From contig NZ_CP097635.1 of NCBI RefSeq assembly GCF_023573145.1, positions 1,240,001-1,304,000 on the forward strand: 64,000 bases of DNA. The letters run 5' to 3'. This DNA comes from Aquincola tertiaricarbonis. GTDB taxonomy: Bacteria > Pseudomonadota > Gammaproteobacteria > Burkholderiales > Burkholderiaceae_C. Shown here in pieces: positions 36,313 through 44,123 of this stretch. The notes below the pieces were generated by a model, which had not been told where the DNA came from, made no database searches, and worked only from the letters and a program-made list of their open reading frames with translations. Within the stretch, counting starts at the first letter, position 1, and each line of letters begins with the position of its first letter. The translations under genes and the position numbers were made by a program.

Positions 36313-37374
36313 ATGACTTTTTCCATCACCGTGCAGCCGGCCGGCGTGTCCTTCGACGTGCCGCGTGACGACACCATCCTGGCCGCTGCCATCAGCGCCG
36401 GCATCGGCCTGCCCTATGGCTGCAAGGACGGCGCCTGCGGCTCCTGCAAGAGCCGGCTGGTGGAAGGCCGGGTGATCCACGGCGCCCACCAGAGCAAGGC
36501 CTTGTCGCCCGCCGAGGAAGAGGACGGCCTGATCCTGCCCTGCTGCGCCACGCCGCAAACCGACTGCGTGATCGAGGCGCGCACCGTGCCCGGCGCCGGC
36601 GAATACCCGGTGCTGAAGATGCCCGCCCGCGTGAGCAGCCTGCAGAAGGTGGCGCCCGACGTGATGCTGATGCGGCTGCAGCTGCCGGCCAACGTGGCCT
36701 TCCAGTACCACGCCGGCCAGTACGTGGAGTTCATCCTGCGTGACGGCTCGCGCCGCAGCTACAGCATGGCCAATGCACCGCTGACGCCGCCGCCCACCAC
36801 CGGCGATGCACCGCCGCCGGCCGGCAGCATCGAGCTGCACCTGCGCCACCTGCCGGGCGGCAAGTTCACCGACCATGTGTTCGGGGCGATGAAGGAACGC
36901 GAGATCCTGCGCGTCGAAGGGCCGTTCGGCAGCTTCTTCCTGCGCGAAGACAGCGAGAAGCCGATGGTGCTGCTGGCCTCGGGCACCGGCTTTGCGCCCA
37001 TCAAGGCCATCATCGAGCTGATGCGGGCCAAGGGCATCCAGCGCCAGGTCAAGCTGTACTGGGGCTGCCGCAGCCGCGCCGACCTGTACCTGCACGAATG
37101 GGCCGAAGAGGCCGCCGCCACGCTGCCCCAGCTGCAGTACATCCCGGTGCTCAGCGATGCCAAGCCGGAAGACGGCTGGACCGGCCGCACCGGCTTCGTG
37201 CACCAGGCGGTGATGGCCGACCTGCCCGACCTCTCAGGCTGGCAGGTGTATGCCTGCGGCGCGCCGGTGATGGTGGAGTCGGCGCAGCGCGACCTGGTGG
37301 CCCAGTGCCGGCTGCCCGAAGACGAGTTCTACGCCGACGCCTTCACCAGCGAGGCCGACAAGCACGGCGGCTGA
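36313..37374 (+). CDS. CDP-6-deoxyglucoseen reductase-like 2Fe-2S flavoreductase
   Basis: 353 residues. A plant-type ferredoxin domain comes first, with cluster cysteines in 'GCKDGACGSCKSRL' and 'ILPCCATP' (about 36-80), followed by a ferredoxin-NADP reductase FAD domain ('RRSYSMANAP') and an NAD domain ('LASGTGFAPIKAI', 'VYACGAPVM'). The layout matches AscD/RfbI-type CDP-6-deoxy-delta-3,4-glucoseen reductases and oxygenase reductases of the same shape. No deoxysugar genes are near, so an electron-transfer role for another oxygenase is possible. Confidence 0.88.
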   Translation: MTFSITVQPAGVSFDVPRDDTILAAAISAGIGLPYGCKDGACGSCKSRLVEGRVIHGAHQSKALSPAEEEDGLILPCCATPQTDCVIEARTVPGAGEYPVLKMPARVSSLQKVAPDVMLMRLQLPANVAFQYHAGQYVEFILRDGSRRSYSMANAPLTPPPTTGDAPPPAGSIELHLRHLPGGKFTDHVFGAMKEREILRVEGPFGSFFLREDSEKPMVLLASGTGFAPIKAIIELMRAKGIQRQVKLYWGCRSRADLYLHEWAEEAAATLPQLQYIPVLSDAKPEDGWTGRTGFVHQAVMADLPDLSGWQVYACGAPVMVESAQRDLVAQCRLPEDEFYADAFTSEADKHGG

Positions 37375-37381
37375 ACGACCG

Positions 37382-38329
37382 TCACTTGCTGGCCGGCGTG
37401 GTGGCCTTTTTCACCGGGGCCGGCTTGCGGGTGCTGGCCGGCGCCGGCTTGGCCGCGGCGTCCACCTCCTGCGAGGCCGCCGTGCTGCCGCCCTGCACGC
37501 CCAGCGTGCCGCCGGTGCCCAGGCCGCCCTTGACGGTTTGTGCCTGGTAGTTGCGCACCGCCTTCACCAGCTGGTTGTACGAGTCGGCGAAGGCCGCGAT
37601 GATGATCTTGCCCTCGGGCGAATTGGCGTAGCCGCTGGCACCGCCACCGATGGCGCCGCCGAACAGGCCGCCCATCAGGTTGAAGTCGGTGTTCTTGGCT
37701 GTGCCCTCGGCCGCGGCCAGCTGCACGCCCGAGCGGTTGTCGATCATGATCAGCGTGGTGGCCGCCTCGTTGGTCTTGAGCCCGCCGGCCACCGCCCCCA
37801 GGATGCCCAGCCCGCCGCTGAAGCCGCCCAGCGCGCCGCCCATGCCGCCGGTGTTCTGGCTGAACTGGATGCTGGGGCTCATCGTGTAGTCGGCCGCCAC
37901 CATCTGGCCCTTGCCGAAATTGCTGTTGTTGCGCATCTCGCCCGAATCGCGCAGCGCGCGTTCGGTGTTCATGTTGTTCATCGCGGCGCCACGCTCCACC
38001 ACCACGAAGCAGTTGCTCTGCTGGATCATCATGCGGATGACCGGCACGGTGGAGCCCAGCTTGTAGTTGCGCAGGTACTGGTACCAGGTGGCGTTCTGGT
38101 CTTCCACCACCGCCAGCGTGCCCAGCGACTGGTCGCACTTCTCGAGGCTGCTGTTGGCGTTGGCGGTGGTGGCGCCGCCGGCGGCACCGGTGACGGCGGA
38201 TTTGGAGCCACCGCCCACTTCCGGCTGGGTGGACACGCAGCCCGCCAGCAGCAGCGTGGCGCTGCCCGACAGCAGCAGCATGCGGCCCAGCTGGGCGAAG
38301 GGCCGGGAGGCCGGGGGGGTGGTCTTCAT
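37382..38329 (-). CDS. CsgG-family lipoprotein
   Basis: 315 residues, start supported by AGGAGAG six bases upstream. Lipobox 'LLLAGCVST' with Cys near residue 31. The mature protein resembles CsgG/HfaB: 'LGTLAVVEDQ', 'RMMIQQSNCFVVVERGAAMNN', 'MVAADYTMSPSI', and a Gly-rich stretch near residues 155-175. CsgG is an outer-membrane channel that secretes curli subunits. No csgA/csgB/csgE/csgF homologue is adjacent, and the C-terminal 40 residues are a Pro/Lys/Ala-rich tail. Assignment is by pattern only. Confidence 0.72.
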   Translation of the reverse strand: MKTTPPASRPFAQLGRMLLLSGSATLLLAGCVSTQPEVGGGSKSAVTGAAGGATTANANSSLEKCDQSLGTLAVVEDQNATWYQYLRNYKLGSTVPVIRMMIQQSNCFVVVERGAAMNNMNTERALRDSGEMRNNSNFGKGQMVAADYTMSPSIQFSQNTGGMGGALGGFSGGLGILGAVAGGLKTNEAATTLIMIDNRSGVQLAAAEGTAKNTDFNLMGGLFGGAIGGGASGYANSPEGKIIIAAFADSYNQLVKAVRNYQAQTVKGGLGTGGTLGVQGGSTAASQEVDAAAKPAPASTRKPAPVKKATTPASK

Positions 38330-38532
38330 GACGCTCTCTCCTGTGCTTGCGCCGCGACGCGGCTGGAATTTGCAAAGAATTGTGTTGCGCTCCCTGTGCG
38401 CGAACTATCCCGCTCATTGCGGGAATAAAGCACAGCCTCGTTCATGCTTTGGAGGGGATTGACAGCCCGCACCCGGGCGCCGGATACGCGCCTGCTGCCG
38501 CGCCGGCGCCCGCTGGGTTAGGCTCGCGCCCG

Positions 38533-39531
38533 ATGAAACGCCGTACTTCCCTCAAGCTCCTGAGCGCCCTTGCGGGCACCGCCGGCCTGGCCGGCGCACC
38601 GGCCGTGCTGGCCCAGTCCAACCAGGTCATCCGCCTGGTGGTGCCTTATCCGCCGGGCGGCCCGCTGGACGTGATCGCCCGCGCGCTGGCGCAGGCGGTG
38701 CACGGCTCGCTGGGCCAGGTCATCGTCGACAACCGTCCCGGCGCTGGCGGCAACCTCGGCGCCGACCAGGTGGCCAAAGCGGCGCCCGATGGCCGCACCA
38801 TCGGCATCGGTGCGGTGGCCACGCACGCCATCAACCCGTGGCTGTACCGCAAGATGCCGTACGACCCGATCCGCGACTTCACGCCGGTCACGCTGGTGGC
38901 CCAGGTGCCCAACGTGCTGGTGATGAATGCCGAGACGGCGGCCAAGCTGAAGATCCAGAACCTGCGCGACCTGATCGGCTATGCCAAGCGCAACCCGGGC
39001 AAGCTGAACTACGGCTCGGGCGGCAATGGCAGCGCCGGCCATCTGGCGGGCGAGATGTTCAAGTCGCAGGCGGGCCTGTTCATGGTCCACATCCCCTACG
39101 CGGGCGGCAACCCAGCGCAGCTGGCGCTGCTGTCGGGCGAGGTGGACCTGAACTTCGACAACCTGGCCACGGCATCCACCAACATCCGCGCGGGCAAGCT
39201 CAAGGCGCTGGCGGTGACCACCGCCAAGCGCGCCAGCGCGATGCCCGAGGTGCCGACCGTGGCCGAAGAGGGCCGCGAGCTGGGCCTGGGCCGCTTCGAC
39301 ATCAACACCTGGTTCGGCCTCTTCGGCCCTGCCGGCCTGCCGGCGGACGTGCTGCAGCGGATGAACCGCGCCTTCATCGACGCGATGGGTCAGCCCGAGG
39401 TCAAGGCCCGGCTGGCAGCCCTGATGGCGGAGGCCTCGCCGACCACGCCGCCGCAGTTCGCGGCGTTCGTGAAGGCGGAGCTGGCGAAGTACGAGAAGGT
39501 GGTGAAGGCTTCTGGGGCGACGGTGGATTGA
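38533..39531 (+). CDS. Bug/TctC-family periplasmic substrate-binding protein
   Basis: 332 residues from the ATG at 38533. A signal of the 'MKRRTSLKLLSALAG' type ends near 'VLAQSNQ', then 'RLVVPYPPGGPLDVIARAL', 'IVDNRPGAGGNLGADQVAKAA', 'HIPYAGGNPAQLAL' and 'WFGLFGPAGLPADVL' follow, all family hallmarks. It is the third Bug protein of the window and, like the others, has no TctA/TctB partners adjacent. It precedes the large non-coding structured element. Confidence 0.9.
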   Translation: MKRRTSLKLLSALAGTAGLAGAPAVLAQSNQVIRLVVPYPPGGPLDVIARALAQAVHGSLGQVIVDNRPGAGGNLGADQVAKAAPDGRTIGIGAVATHAINPWLYRKMPYDPIRDFTPVTLVAQVPNVLVMNAETAAKLKIQNLRDLIGYAKRNPGKLNYGSGGNGSAGHLAGEMFKSQAGLFMVHIPYAGGNPAQLALLSGEVDLNFDNLATASTNIRAGKLKALAVTTAKRASAMPEVPTVAEEGRELGLGRFDINTWFGLFGPAGLPADVLQRMNRAFIDAMGQPEVKARLAALMAEASPTTPPQFAAFVKAELAKYEKVVKASGATVD

Positions 39532-40258
39532 GCGGCTTGTCGGCCTTGTTTTTTGTGCGAGGCCGCAGGGCTGTTCTTGTTCGGCCGCCGTGCGGTGGGC
39601 GGGGGGCGGCGGGGCTCATGCTGGGGCGGTCGGCCCTGCGGGCCGACTCCGCTGCGGTGCTCGCGTCGAGGTCGCGCGGTGGAACTCGCTACGTTCGCTG
39701 TCGCTCACTGCGCTCGGACAACCACCGCGAGTCAGTTCACGAAGCGCGCTCACGCGCGCCGACCTCGCCGCTGCGCTCCTCGCCACCCCAGAAATCGCCC
39801 CACCGCCCCCCACCCACCGCACGGCTCGGACTGGCGGGTGCCAGCCCTTCGTCGCGTGGAAAGGAAATGGACGCTGCGCCCGTAGCACGGCCCATGCACG
39901 GTACGCGTGCGATGCGCGCAGCGCGAGCCGAAACGCAATGCGCCAGCGGTGGACCTTTGCGCAGGGCCGTGCGGGTGGGTCCGGGGGCGCATCTGGAGCG
40001 CCGAGCAACGCAGGGTGGGTGGCCGCGCGCGCAGCGCGCTTCGTGCACTGACTCGCGGTCGCTGTTCGAGCGCAGTGAGCGTCAGCGAACGTAGCGAGTT
40101 CGGCCGCGGGCCACCCTCCCGAGTAGCGCAGGGCAGTTCGCGCTACGCGCGGACCGCGGAAGCTAAGCCCCCGGGCCCACCCGCACGGCCCGGAGCAAAC
40201 AGCCCAACACTACGAAGGGGTGTTTCCACCCATCTGCCACAGCCAGCAGCCGCCAAGC
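39532..40258. repeat. Non-coding structured element with three interleaved inverted repeats
   Basis: This 727-bp gap between the Bug gene and livF has no convincing protein. Inverted repeats: A 39587-39615 with 39797-39825 (27 of 29 match), B 39682-39750 with 40033-40101 (64 of 69), C 39964-39988 with 40167-40191 (24 of 25). Order is A B A' C B' C', so the arms cross. Each B arm is itself flanked by a short inverted pair (39667-39678 with 39753-39767, 40013-40027 with 40105-40119). A perfect hairpin lies at 39629-39647 (GTCGGCCC, GGGCCGAC). Open frames here are short, in several phases and low-complexity. Function unknown: mobile element remnant or structured RNA are possibilities. Confidence 0.75.
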
Positions 40259-40975
40259 TCATTCGCCCAGATAAGCCGCCCGCACCTTCGGGTCGTTCAG
40301 CAGCGCCTTGGCTTCGCCGCTCATCGTCACTTCGCCCGAGTCCATCACGTAGCCGCGGTCGGCCAGCGACAGCGCGCGGCTGGCGTTCTGCTCGACCAGC
40401 AGGATGGTGACGCCCTGCTTGTGGATGGTTTCCACCACCTCGAAGATCTTGTCGACCATGATGGGCGACAGACCCATCGAAGGCTCGTCCAGCAGCAACA
40501 CCTTGGGGCGGGCCATCAGCGCACGGCCCATGGCCAGCATCTGCTGCTCACCGCCCGACATGGTGCCGGCCAGCTGGTTGCGGCGCTCCTTCAGGCGCGG
40601 GAAGGTGGTGAACACCTTGTCGATGTCGGCCTCGATCTCGCGGTCGTTGCGGATGAAGGCGCCCATCTGCAGGTTTTCGGTGATCGTCATGCGGGTGAAG
40701 GTGCCCCGGCCTTCCGGCACCATCACCAGCCCCTGCTTGACCAGGTCCCACGGGCCCTGGCCCTGGATCGACTTGCCCAGGTACAGGATGTCGCCCGCAC
40801 CCACCGGCTGGATGCCGGTGACCGCCTTCAGCGTGGTGGTCTTGCCCGCGCCGTTGGCGCCGATCAGGCTCACCAGTTCGCCTTCGGCGACCTCAAAGTT
40901 CACACCCTTGACGGCCTGGATGCCGCCATAGGCCACCTTCAGCCCCTTGACCTGGAGCAGCGTTTTCTTCGTCAT
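40259..40975 (-). CDS. livF: Branched-chain amino acid ABC transporter ATP-binding protein
   Basis: 238 residues, the second ATPase of the LIV-type importer. Motifs: Walker A 'GANGAGKTT', signature 'MSGGEQQMLAMGRAL', Walker B 'LLLDEPSMGLSP' and 'LLVEQNA'. Last gene of the livH-livM-livG-livF operon, 13 bp after livG. These systems import leucine, isoleucine, valine or other amides. Confidence 0.93.
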   Translation of the reverse strand: MTKKTLLQVKGLKVAYGGIQAVKGVNFEVAEGELVSLIGANGAGKTTTLKAVTGIQPVGAGDILYLGKSIQGQGPWDLVKQGLVMVPEGRGTFTRMTITENLQMGAFIRNDREIEADIDKVFTTFPRLKERRNQLAGTMSGGEQQMLAMGRALMARPKVLLLDEPSMGLSPIMVDKIFEVVETIHKQGVTILLVEQNASRALSLADRGYVMDSGEVTMSGEAKALLNDPKVRAAYLGE

Positions 40976-40988
40976 CGTGGGCTCCGTG

Positions 40989-41765
40989 TCAGTGGGCGGC
41001 GTGGCCGGCGCCGAGGTAAGCCTCGATCACCTTCTCGTTCTTCTGCACCTCGGCCGGCGTGCCTTCGGCGATCTGCTTGCCGTAGTCGAGCACGGTCAGC
41101 CGGTCGCACAGGCCCATCACCAGCTTCACGTCGTGCTCGATCAGCAGGATGGTGCGGCCGTCTTCACGGATCTGGTTGATCAGCTCGCGCAGCGTGACCT
41201 TCTCGGTCGCGTTCATGCCGGCGGCCGGCTCGTCCAGCGCGATGAGCTTGGGGTCGGTGGCCAGGGCGCGGGCGATCTCCAGGCGGCGCTGGTCGCCGTA
41301 GCTCAGCGTGCGTGCCTTGTAGTCGGCGTAGCGGCCCACGCCCACGTAGTCCAGCAGTTCGCGCGCGCGGTCGGTGATCTCTCGCTCTTCACGCTTGAAG
41401 CTGCCAGTGCGGAACACCGCGCCGCCCAGGCCGGACTTGGTACGCACATGGCGGCCCACCATCACGTTTTCCAGCGCCGTCATCTCGGCGAAGAGGCGGA
41501 TGTTCTGGAACGTGCGCGCGATGCCGGCCTTGGCCACTTCATGCACCGCAGTGGGCTGGTAGGTGGCGCCGCCCAATTTGAAGGTGCCGGAATCGGGCGT
41601 GTACAGCCCGGTGAGCACGTTGAAGAAGGTGGTCTTGCCGGCGCCGTTGGGGCCAATCAGCCCATACACCTGGCCCGGCTGGATGGTGATGCCCACGTCC
41701 GACAGCGCCTGCAGGCCGCCGAAGCGCTTGGACACACCGCTGACTTCGAGTACGGGGTTGCTCAT
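40989..41765 (-). CDS. livG: Branched-chain amino acid ABC transporter ATP-binding protein
   Basis: 258 residues. Walker A 'GPNGAGKTTFFN', the livG-type insert, signature 'LSYGDQRRLEIARAL', Walker B 'IALDEPAAGMN', and 'LLIEHDVKLVMGLCDR'. It pairs with LivF to energise the LivH/LivM channel. 19 bp separate it from livM. Confidence 0.93.
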   Translation of the reverse strand: MSNPVLEVSGVSKRFGGLQALSDVGITIQPGQVYGLIGPNGAGKTTFFNVLTGLYTPDSGTFKLGGATYQPTAVHEVAKAGIARTFQNIRLFAEMTALENVMVGRHVRTKSGLGGAVFRTGSFKREEREITDRARELLDYVGVGRYADYKARTLSYGDQRRLEIARALATDPKLIALDEPAAGMNATEKVTLRELINQIREDGRTILLIEHDVKLVMGLCDRLTVLDYGKQIAEGTPAEVQKNEKVIEAYLGAGHAAH

Positions 41766-41784
41766 GTTGGTGTTGTCCTTGTCC

Positions 41785-42867
41785 TCAGGCCTTGATCGGG
41801 TTCGGGGCTGCCTTGCCGTGTTCCGGCGAGGGCCACAGGCCGCGGGGACGAACCAGCATGATGATGATCATGGCGGAGGCGATCAGCAGCTGGCGCAGGA
41901 TGGCGGCGTCGAGCCGGCCACCGGTGATCTGCTGCAGCGGCCCGGCCACGTAGCGCAGCACTTCGGGCAGCGCGGCCAGCATCACCGCACCCAGGATCAC
42001 GCCCGGCAGGTGGCCCAGGCCACCCAGCACGATCATGGCCACGATCATCACGCTTTCCATCAGGCTGAACGACTCGGGCGAGACGAAGCCCTGGAAGGCC
42101 GCGAACATGGAGCCCGACACGCCGCCGAAGCTGGCGCCCATGGCAAAGGCCAGCAGCTTCATGTTGCGGGTGTTGATGCCCATGGCCTTGGCGGCGATCT
42201 CGTCCTCCCGGATGGCCATCCAGGCGCGGCCGATGCGCGAGGTTTCTAGCCGGTGGCAGATGACGACGCTGACCACCACCAGCAGCAGGAACAGGTAGTA
42301 GTACAGCGTGACCGACGGGATGGTGAAGTCGCCGATCTGCAGCGACTTGCCGAAGTCGAAGCCGAAGATGCGCATCGAGTCGATGCGGTCCAGGCCGCGC
42401 GGGCCGTTGGTGATGTTGACCGGGTGCTCCATGTTGTTCATGAAGACGCGGATGATTTCACCGAAGCCCAGCGTGACGATGGCCAGGTAGTCGCCGCGCA
42501 GCTTGAGCACCGGGGTGCCCAGCATCACGCCCGCGATGGCAGCCAACAGCGCCGCCAGGGGCACCACCAGCCAGATCGGCGTGTGCAGGCCGTCGGGGAA
42601 CATCGCCTTGAAACCCTCGAAGGTTTCGGACAGGTGCGGCGAAGCCAGCAGCGCGAACATGTACGCGCCCACTGCATAAAAGGCGACGAAGCCCAGGTCG
42701 AGCAGGCCGGCATAGCCCACCACGATGTTCAGGCCCAGGGCCAGCAGCACGTACAACAGGGCCGAGGCCATGATGCGCACCCAGCCGGCGCCGAACTGGC
42801 CGGCGAAGATCGGCAGCGCGATCAGGAACGCGGCCGCGATCAGGAAGAGGACGATCTTGTTCTTCAT
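41785..42867 (-). CDS. livM: Branched-chain amino acid ABC transporter permease
   Basis: 360 residues with about nine membrane helices. The LivM-type 'GYAGLLDLGFVAFYAVGAY' and the coupling region 'GRAWMAIREDEIAAKAMGINT' (about residue 235) are conserved. It forms the channel with LivH. Start codon 15 bp after livH stop. Confidence 0.93.
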   Translation of the reverse strand: MKNKIVLFLIAAAFLIALPIFAGQFGAGWVRIMASALLYVLLALGLNIVVGYAGLLDLGFVAFYAVGAYMFALLASPHLSETFEGFKAMFPDGLHTPIWLVVPLAALLAAIAGVMLGTPVLKLRGDYLAIVTLGFGEIIRVFMNNMEHPVNITNGPRGLDRIDSMRIFGFDFGKSLQIGDFTIPSVTLYYYLFLLLVVVSVVICHRLETSRIGRAWMAIREDEIAAKAMGINTRNMKLLAFAMGASFGGVSGSMFAAFQGFVSPESFSLMESVMIVAMIVLGGLGHLPGVILGAVMLAALPEVLRYVAGPLQQITGGRLDAAILRQLLIASAMIIIMLVRPRGLWPSPEHGKAAPNPIKA

Positions 42868-42882
42868 GTGCTTGTTCTCGCG

Positions 42883-43806
42883 TCAGGCACGGTCGGCCAC
42901 GCGCTCGCCCAGCAGGCCCGAGGGGCGCAGCGTCAGCACGAGGATCAGGGCGATGAACGCAAAGATGTCGGCGTAATGGCTGCCCAGCACGCCGCCGGTC
43001 AGCTCACCCAGGTAGCCGGCGCCGATGGCCTCGATCAGGCCCAGCAGCACGCCACCCACCATGGCACCGGTCAGGTTGCCGATGCCGCCCATCACCGCGG
43101 CGGTGAAGGCCTTGAGGCCGGGCAGGAAACCCATCGAGTGCTGCACCGTGCCGTAGTTGAGCGCCCACATCAGGCCGGCGATGGCGGCCAGCGCTGCGCC
43201 GATGATGAAGGTGGCCGAAATGACCATGTCGGGCCGCACGCCCATCAGCGAGGCGACGCGCGGGTTCTCGGCGGTGGCGCGCATCGCGCGGCCGAGCTTG
43301 GTCTTGTTCACCAGCCACAGCAGGGCCAGCAGGATGATGCCGGTGGTGACCAGGATCAGGATCTGGGTGACGCTGATGACGGCGCCGCCGAGGTCGATCG
43401 GGTCGGTGGGCAGCAGCAGCGGGAAGGGCTTGGGATTGGGCTTCCAGATGATCATGGCCAGGGTCTGCAGCAGCAGGCTCATGCCCATGGCGGTGATCAG
43501 CGGGGCCAGGCGCGGCGCATTGCGCAGCGGCCGGTAGGCGAGTTTTTCGATCGTGAAGTTGAGCGCCGCGCAGACGACGATGGCACAGGGCAGCGCGATC
43601 AGCAGCAGGGCCCAGCCCGGCAGGCCGCTGTCGGCCAGGGCGGTGACGACGGTCCAGCTGGTGAGCGCGCCCACCATCAACACTTCCCCGTGCGCGAAAT
43701 TTATCAGGTTGATGATGCCGTAGACCATCGTGTAGCCCAGTGCCACCAGCGCGTACATGCTGCCGAGCACCAGACCATTGATGATCTGTTGAAAGAAGAT
43801 ATCCAT
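42883..43806 (-). CDS. livH: Branched-chain amino acid ABC transporter permease
   Basis: 307 residues, about eight membrane helices; LivH features include 'INGLVLGSMYALVALGYTM', 'NFAHGEVLMVGA' and the coupling segment 'GRAMRATAENPRVASLMG'. First gene of the operon; GGAGG lies eleven bases before its ATG. No binding protein (livK) is encoded next to it, so the periplasmic subunit must be elsewhere. Confidence 0.93.
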   Translation of the reverse strand: MDIFFQQIINGLVLGSMYALVALGYTMVYGIINLINFAHGEVLMVGALTSWTVVTALADSGLPGWALLLIALPCAIVVCAALNFTIEKLAYRPLRNAPRLAPLITAMGMSLLLQTLAMIIWKPNPKPFPLLLPTDPIDLGGAVISVTQILILVTTGIILLALLWLVNKTKLGRAMRATAENPRVASLMGVRPDMVISATFIIGAALAAIAGLMWALNYGTVQHSMGFLPGLKAFTAAVMGGIGNLTGAMVGGVLLGLIEAIGAGYLGELTGGVLGSHYADIFAFIALILVLTLRPSGLLGERVADRA

Positions 43807-44043
43807 TGGGAAAGTAGCCTCCGGTAGGTCCCGTGCCGCGCCTCCTCATGGGAAGGCGCTGCTCTTGTTCAGGCGGTAGCAAGAATTCGGCCGTGTGTGC
43901 CTTGCTGCGCCCTGCACCACTCGTCTGTCACGCTGGCGGCGCGGATTGTAGGTGCCCGTTTTTGGGGCGCGGCGGGTAGTAACCCGTCTGCACAGCGCGT
44001 GGACAGCATGGCTTCATGCCGAGCTTGCACACCCGCTTGCCTA
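43807..44043. other. Intergenic region upstream of livH
   Basis: 237 bp upstream of livH with moderate GC content. It should hold the operon promoter, but I could not define a convincing -35/-10 pair. No operator or riboswitch structure is recognised. Confidence 0.4.
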
Positions 44044-44046
44044 CGT

Positions 44047-44121
44047 TGCGCCCCCAGCTCGCTGCACTCGCGGCCCCCCAAGGGGGCGCGTTCAGCCTTG
44101 GGGGCGGCCCGGCGGCTGAAC
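44047..44121 (+). repeat. 75-bp palindromic element, copy 5
   Basis: Core between CGT at 44044-44046 and CGT at 44122-44124. The 5' half has GCGCCCCCAGCTCGCTGCACTCGC; the 3' stem is GTTCAGCC with GGCTGAAC, unlike the other copies but still complementary. It ends one base before the rarA stop (antisense to rarA). Confidence 0.82.
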
Positions 44122-44123
44122 CG

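Noticed and set aside
39553..40051. Several open frames on both strands in the 39.5-40.2 kb gap
   Set aside because: They overlap one another in many phases, follow the inverted repeats, are low in complexity and have no ribosome sites, so they look like by-products of a non-coding element.
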